Below, in pieces: positions 62,740-64,000 of a DNA stretch of 64,000 nt (within the stretch, counting starts at the first letter, position 1; each line of letters opens with the position of its first letter). The translations under genes and the position numbers were made by a program. The DNA is from Saprospiraceae bacterium (GTDB lineage Bacteria > Bacteroidota > Bacteroidia > Chitinophagales > Saprospiraceae): contig JADKGI010000015.1 of NCBI GenBank assembly GCA_016722285.1, positions 1 to 64,000 of the forward strand. Direction: 5' to 3'. The notes under the pieces are model-generated. The model made no database searches and was not told the DNA's origin. It was given only the letters and a program-made list of their open reading frames with translations.

Positions 62740-63618
62740 GTGGATTCACAGCATATTTTAAAAGTGGCTATTCAGGGATATCAGGGTTCATTCCATGATG
62801 TGGCTGCAAGCAGGTTTTGGCCAGGAAGAAAACTTGAATTGATTCCCGCTGACTCTTTTGACATTTTGGGTCAAATATTAAGATCCGGTCAGGCTGATGT
62901 GGCAGTTATGGCTATTGAAAACTCAATTGCCGGAACAATACTTCAGAATTACAGAATATTGCGGGAAAATGAGTTTTGGGTTTCTGGTGAAATCTATCTC
63001 AGAATAAAACACAATTTGCTGGTACTTAAAGGTACTACCTTCGAGGACATTAAGGAAGTGGCATCCCACCCTATGGCTATAAATCAATGCAGGCAGTTTC
63101 TCAATCAATATCACCATTGGAAACTGGTAGAATCTGAAGATACAGCCCTGAGTGCACAATTGGTGGCCGAAAGAAATAAAAAATCAAGAGCCTGCATTGC
63201 CAGTGCTGAAGCAGCAGATATTTACGGCCTGGAAAATCTGGCCCCTTCCATTGAAACCAATAAAACTAATTATACACGCTTTTTCATAGTCAACAGGGCA
63301 AAAACACCTGTCCCAAGCGAAGCCGACAAAGCTTCTGTCTATATCAGGGTACCTGACAAAAAAGGTCAGCTACTGAAGGTGCTTCAGGTGATCGAAGATC
63401 ATAATCTCAATATGAGCAAATTACAGTCATTCCCTGTCATAGGAAGTTTCAGGGAGTATTTTTTTCATATTGACATTGAGTTTGATCATATCGCACAATA
63501 TCTGGGTCTTAAGGATGATTTGTTAAATCTAACTTTTGAATATGAAGAAACCGGAATTTATAAGAGGGCTGATATTGCCTCAATTATCGAAAACCAACAA
63601 AATTTATCAATAAAATGA
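62740..63618 (+). CDS. pheA: Prephenate dehydratase
   Basis: Makes phenylpyruvate from prephenate, the committed step to phenylalanine. Of 292 residues starting at GTG 62740: IQGYQGSFHDVAASRFW, AVMAIENSIAGTIL and TNYTRFFIV are catalytic blocks, and a C-terminal ACT domain (VPDKKGQLLKVLQVIEDHNLNMSKLQSFPVIGSFREYFFHID) gives Phe feedback. No chorismate mutase domain is fused. Its stop overlaps the start of the aminotransferase gene (ATGA). It lies behind a Phe/Tyr attenuator. Confidence 0.95.
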   Translation: MDSQHILKVAIQGYQGSFHDVAASRFWPGRKLELIPADSFDILGQILRSGQADVAVMAIENSIAGTILQNYRILRENEFWVSGEIYLRIKHNLLVLKGTTFEDIKEVASHPMAINQCRQFLNQYHHWKLVESEDTALSAQLVAERNKKSRACIASAEAADIYGLENLAPSIETNKTNYTRFFIVNRAKTPVPSEADKASVYIRVPDKKGQLLKVLQVIEDHNLNMSKLQSFPVIGSFREYFFHIDIEFDHIAQYLGLKDDLLNLTFEYEETGIYKRADIASIIENQQNLSIK

Positions 63619-64000
63619 TTTCAGCAGCAAAACGACTGGATGATGTAACTACGTACTATTTTGCACGCAAGTTGGCAGAAATAGACAGTATGAACAAAGA
63701 TGGTGGAAAACAAGTGCTAAACTTGGGCATAGGTAGTCCCGACCTCATGCCACCGCAAATAGTTATAGATACCCTTTGTCAGGCATTAAGTTTACCTGAC
63801 GCACATAAATATCAGTCCTACAAAGGCATTCCTAATCTACGCAAAGCGTTTTCAGGTTGGTATAAAAACCATTTTGATGTGGAGGTAAATCCGGAAACTC
63901 AAATATTGCCCCTCATTGGTTCCAAAGAGGGTGTCATGCATGCCAGTATGTCATTTATCAATCCGGGTGACCAAGTTCTCGTACCTGATCCCGGGTATCC
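63615..64000 (+). CDS. Class I/II aminotransferase, 5' part (truncated by window end)
   Basis: First about 128 codons of a PLP aminotransferase: RLDDVTTYYFARKLAEID, NLGIGSPDLMPPQIV, HKYQSYKGIPNLRKAFSGWY, GSKEGVMHASMSFINPGDQVLVPDPGYP. The sequence resembles the aspartate/LL-DAP-type aminotransferases that follow pheA in Bacteroidota aromatic operons, where they would transaminate phenylpyruvate and hydroxyphenylpyruvate. The ATG overlaps the pheA stop, so the two are co-translated and share the attenuator. Confidence 0.9.
   Translation, partial: MISAAKRLDDVTTYYFARKLAEIDSMNKDGGKQVLNLGIGSPDLMPPQIVIDTLCQALSLPDAHKYQSYKGIPNLRKAFSGWYKNHFDVEVNPETQILPLIGSKEGVMHASMSFINPGDQVLVPDPGY

Overview
The window is a chromosomal stretch of an AT-rich member of the Bacteroidota, most likely in or near the Saprospiria (inference from gene content; no 16S gene is present). 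Signs of the phylum are SprB-type repeats with a CHU_C C-terminus, a PorP/SprF protein, a type A T9SS sorting domain, a CarB that ends after its second ATP-grasp half, DUF4783 and DUF5706 proteins, and promoters of the Bacteroidota type (TTTG, about 20 bases, TAnnTTTG). Shine-Dalgarno sequences are not evident. No tRNA, rRNA, CRISPR array, transposase or prophage gene was recognised.

Layout. 1-9 kb: 3' part of ileS, a zinc metallopeptidase, an exported phosphatase/CotH-like kinase fusion, an orphan Pycsar-type membrane effector, and carB broken by one base. 9-15 kb: GNAT and polysaccharide deacetylase pair, gpmI, a DUF4783 protein, lycopene cyclase. 15-20 kb: an inositol-lipid locus made of two CDP-alcohol phosphatidyltransferases, an Aur1-like PAP2 inositolphosphotransferase, myo-inositol-1-phosphate synthase (frameshifted), a PgpA-type phosphatase and GtrA; together these could make phosphatidylinositol and inositol phosphoryl-dihydroceramide. 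20-27 kb: PBP1A, mtaB, VanZ, and tandem tonB paralogues each followed by a strong terminator. 27-36 kb: MATE exporter, M15 peptidase, OsmC, MOSC, an MtfA-like protein without its catalytic motif, Nif3, a C4 zinc-ribbon coiled-coil protein, a TPR protein and an FMN reductase. 36-42 kb: hydroxyproline epimerase with D-amino-acid dehydrogenase, dprA (two frameshifts), a TMTC-like membrane protein, and a secreted barrel-like protein. 42-48 kb: an unusual minus-strand operon (dipeptide epimerase, RimK-like ATP-grasp, class I amidotransferase, glutathionylspermidine-synthase-like ATP-grasp) preceded by kynureninase. 48-59 kb: cell-surface/T9SS region with PorP/SprF, a giant cohesin/SprB-repeat/CHU_C protein, a 1454-residue dockerin plus cohesin T9SS protein, and a LuxR-type regulator whose phospho-acceptor Asp is Glu. 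59-64 kb: hemW, an Omp85-family protein, then pheA and an aminotransferase.

The most notable regulatory find is upstream of pheA: a 22-codon leader peptide with five Phe and three Tyr codons, a mutually exclusive antiterminator pairing and an intrinsic terminator, that is, a classical ribosome-mediated attenuator, apparently transcribed leaderless from a good Bacteroidota promoter.

Seven genes are interrupted. In six, length arithmetic is restored exactly by single-base corrections (about nine sites, several in short homopolymers); the seventh, the epimerase, has an early stop. Because carB and the inositol synthase are otherwise well conserved, uncorrected sequencing indels explain this better than gene decay, and fragmentary entries below should be read as parts of single genes.
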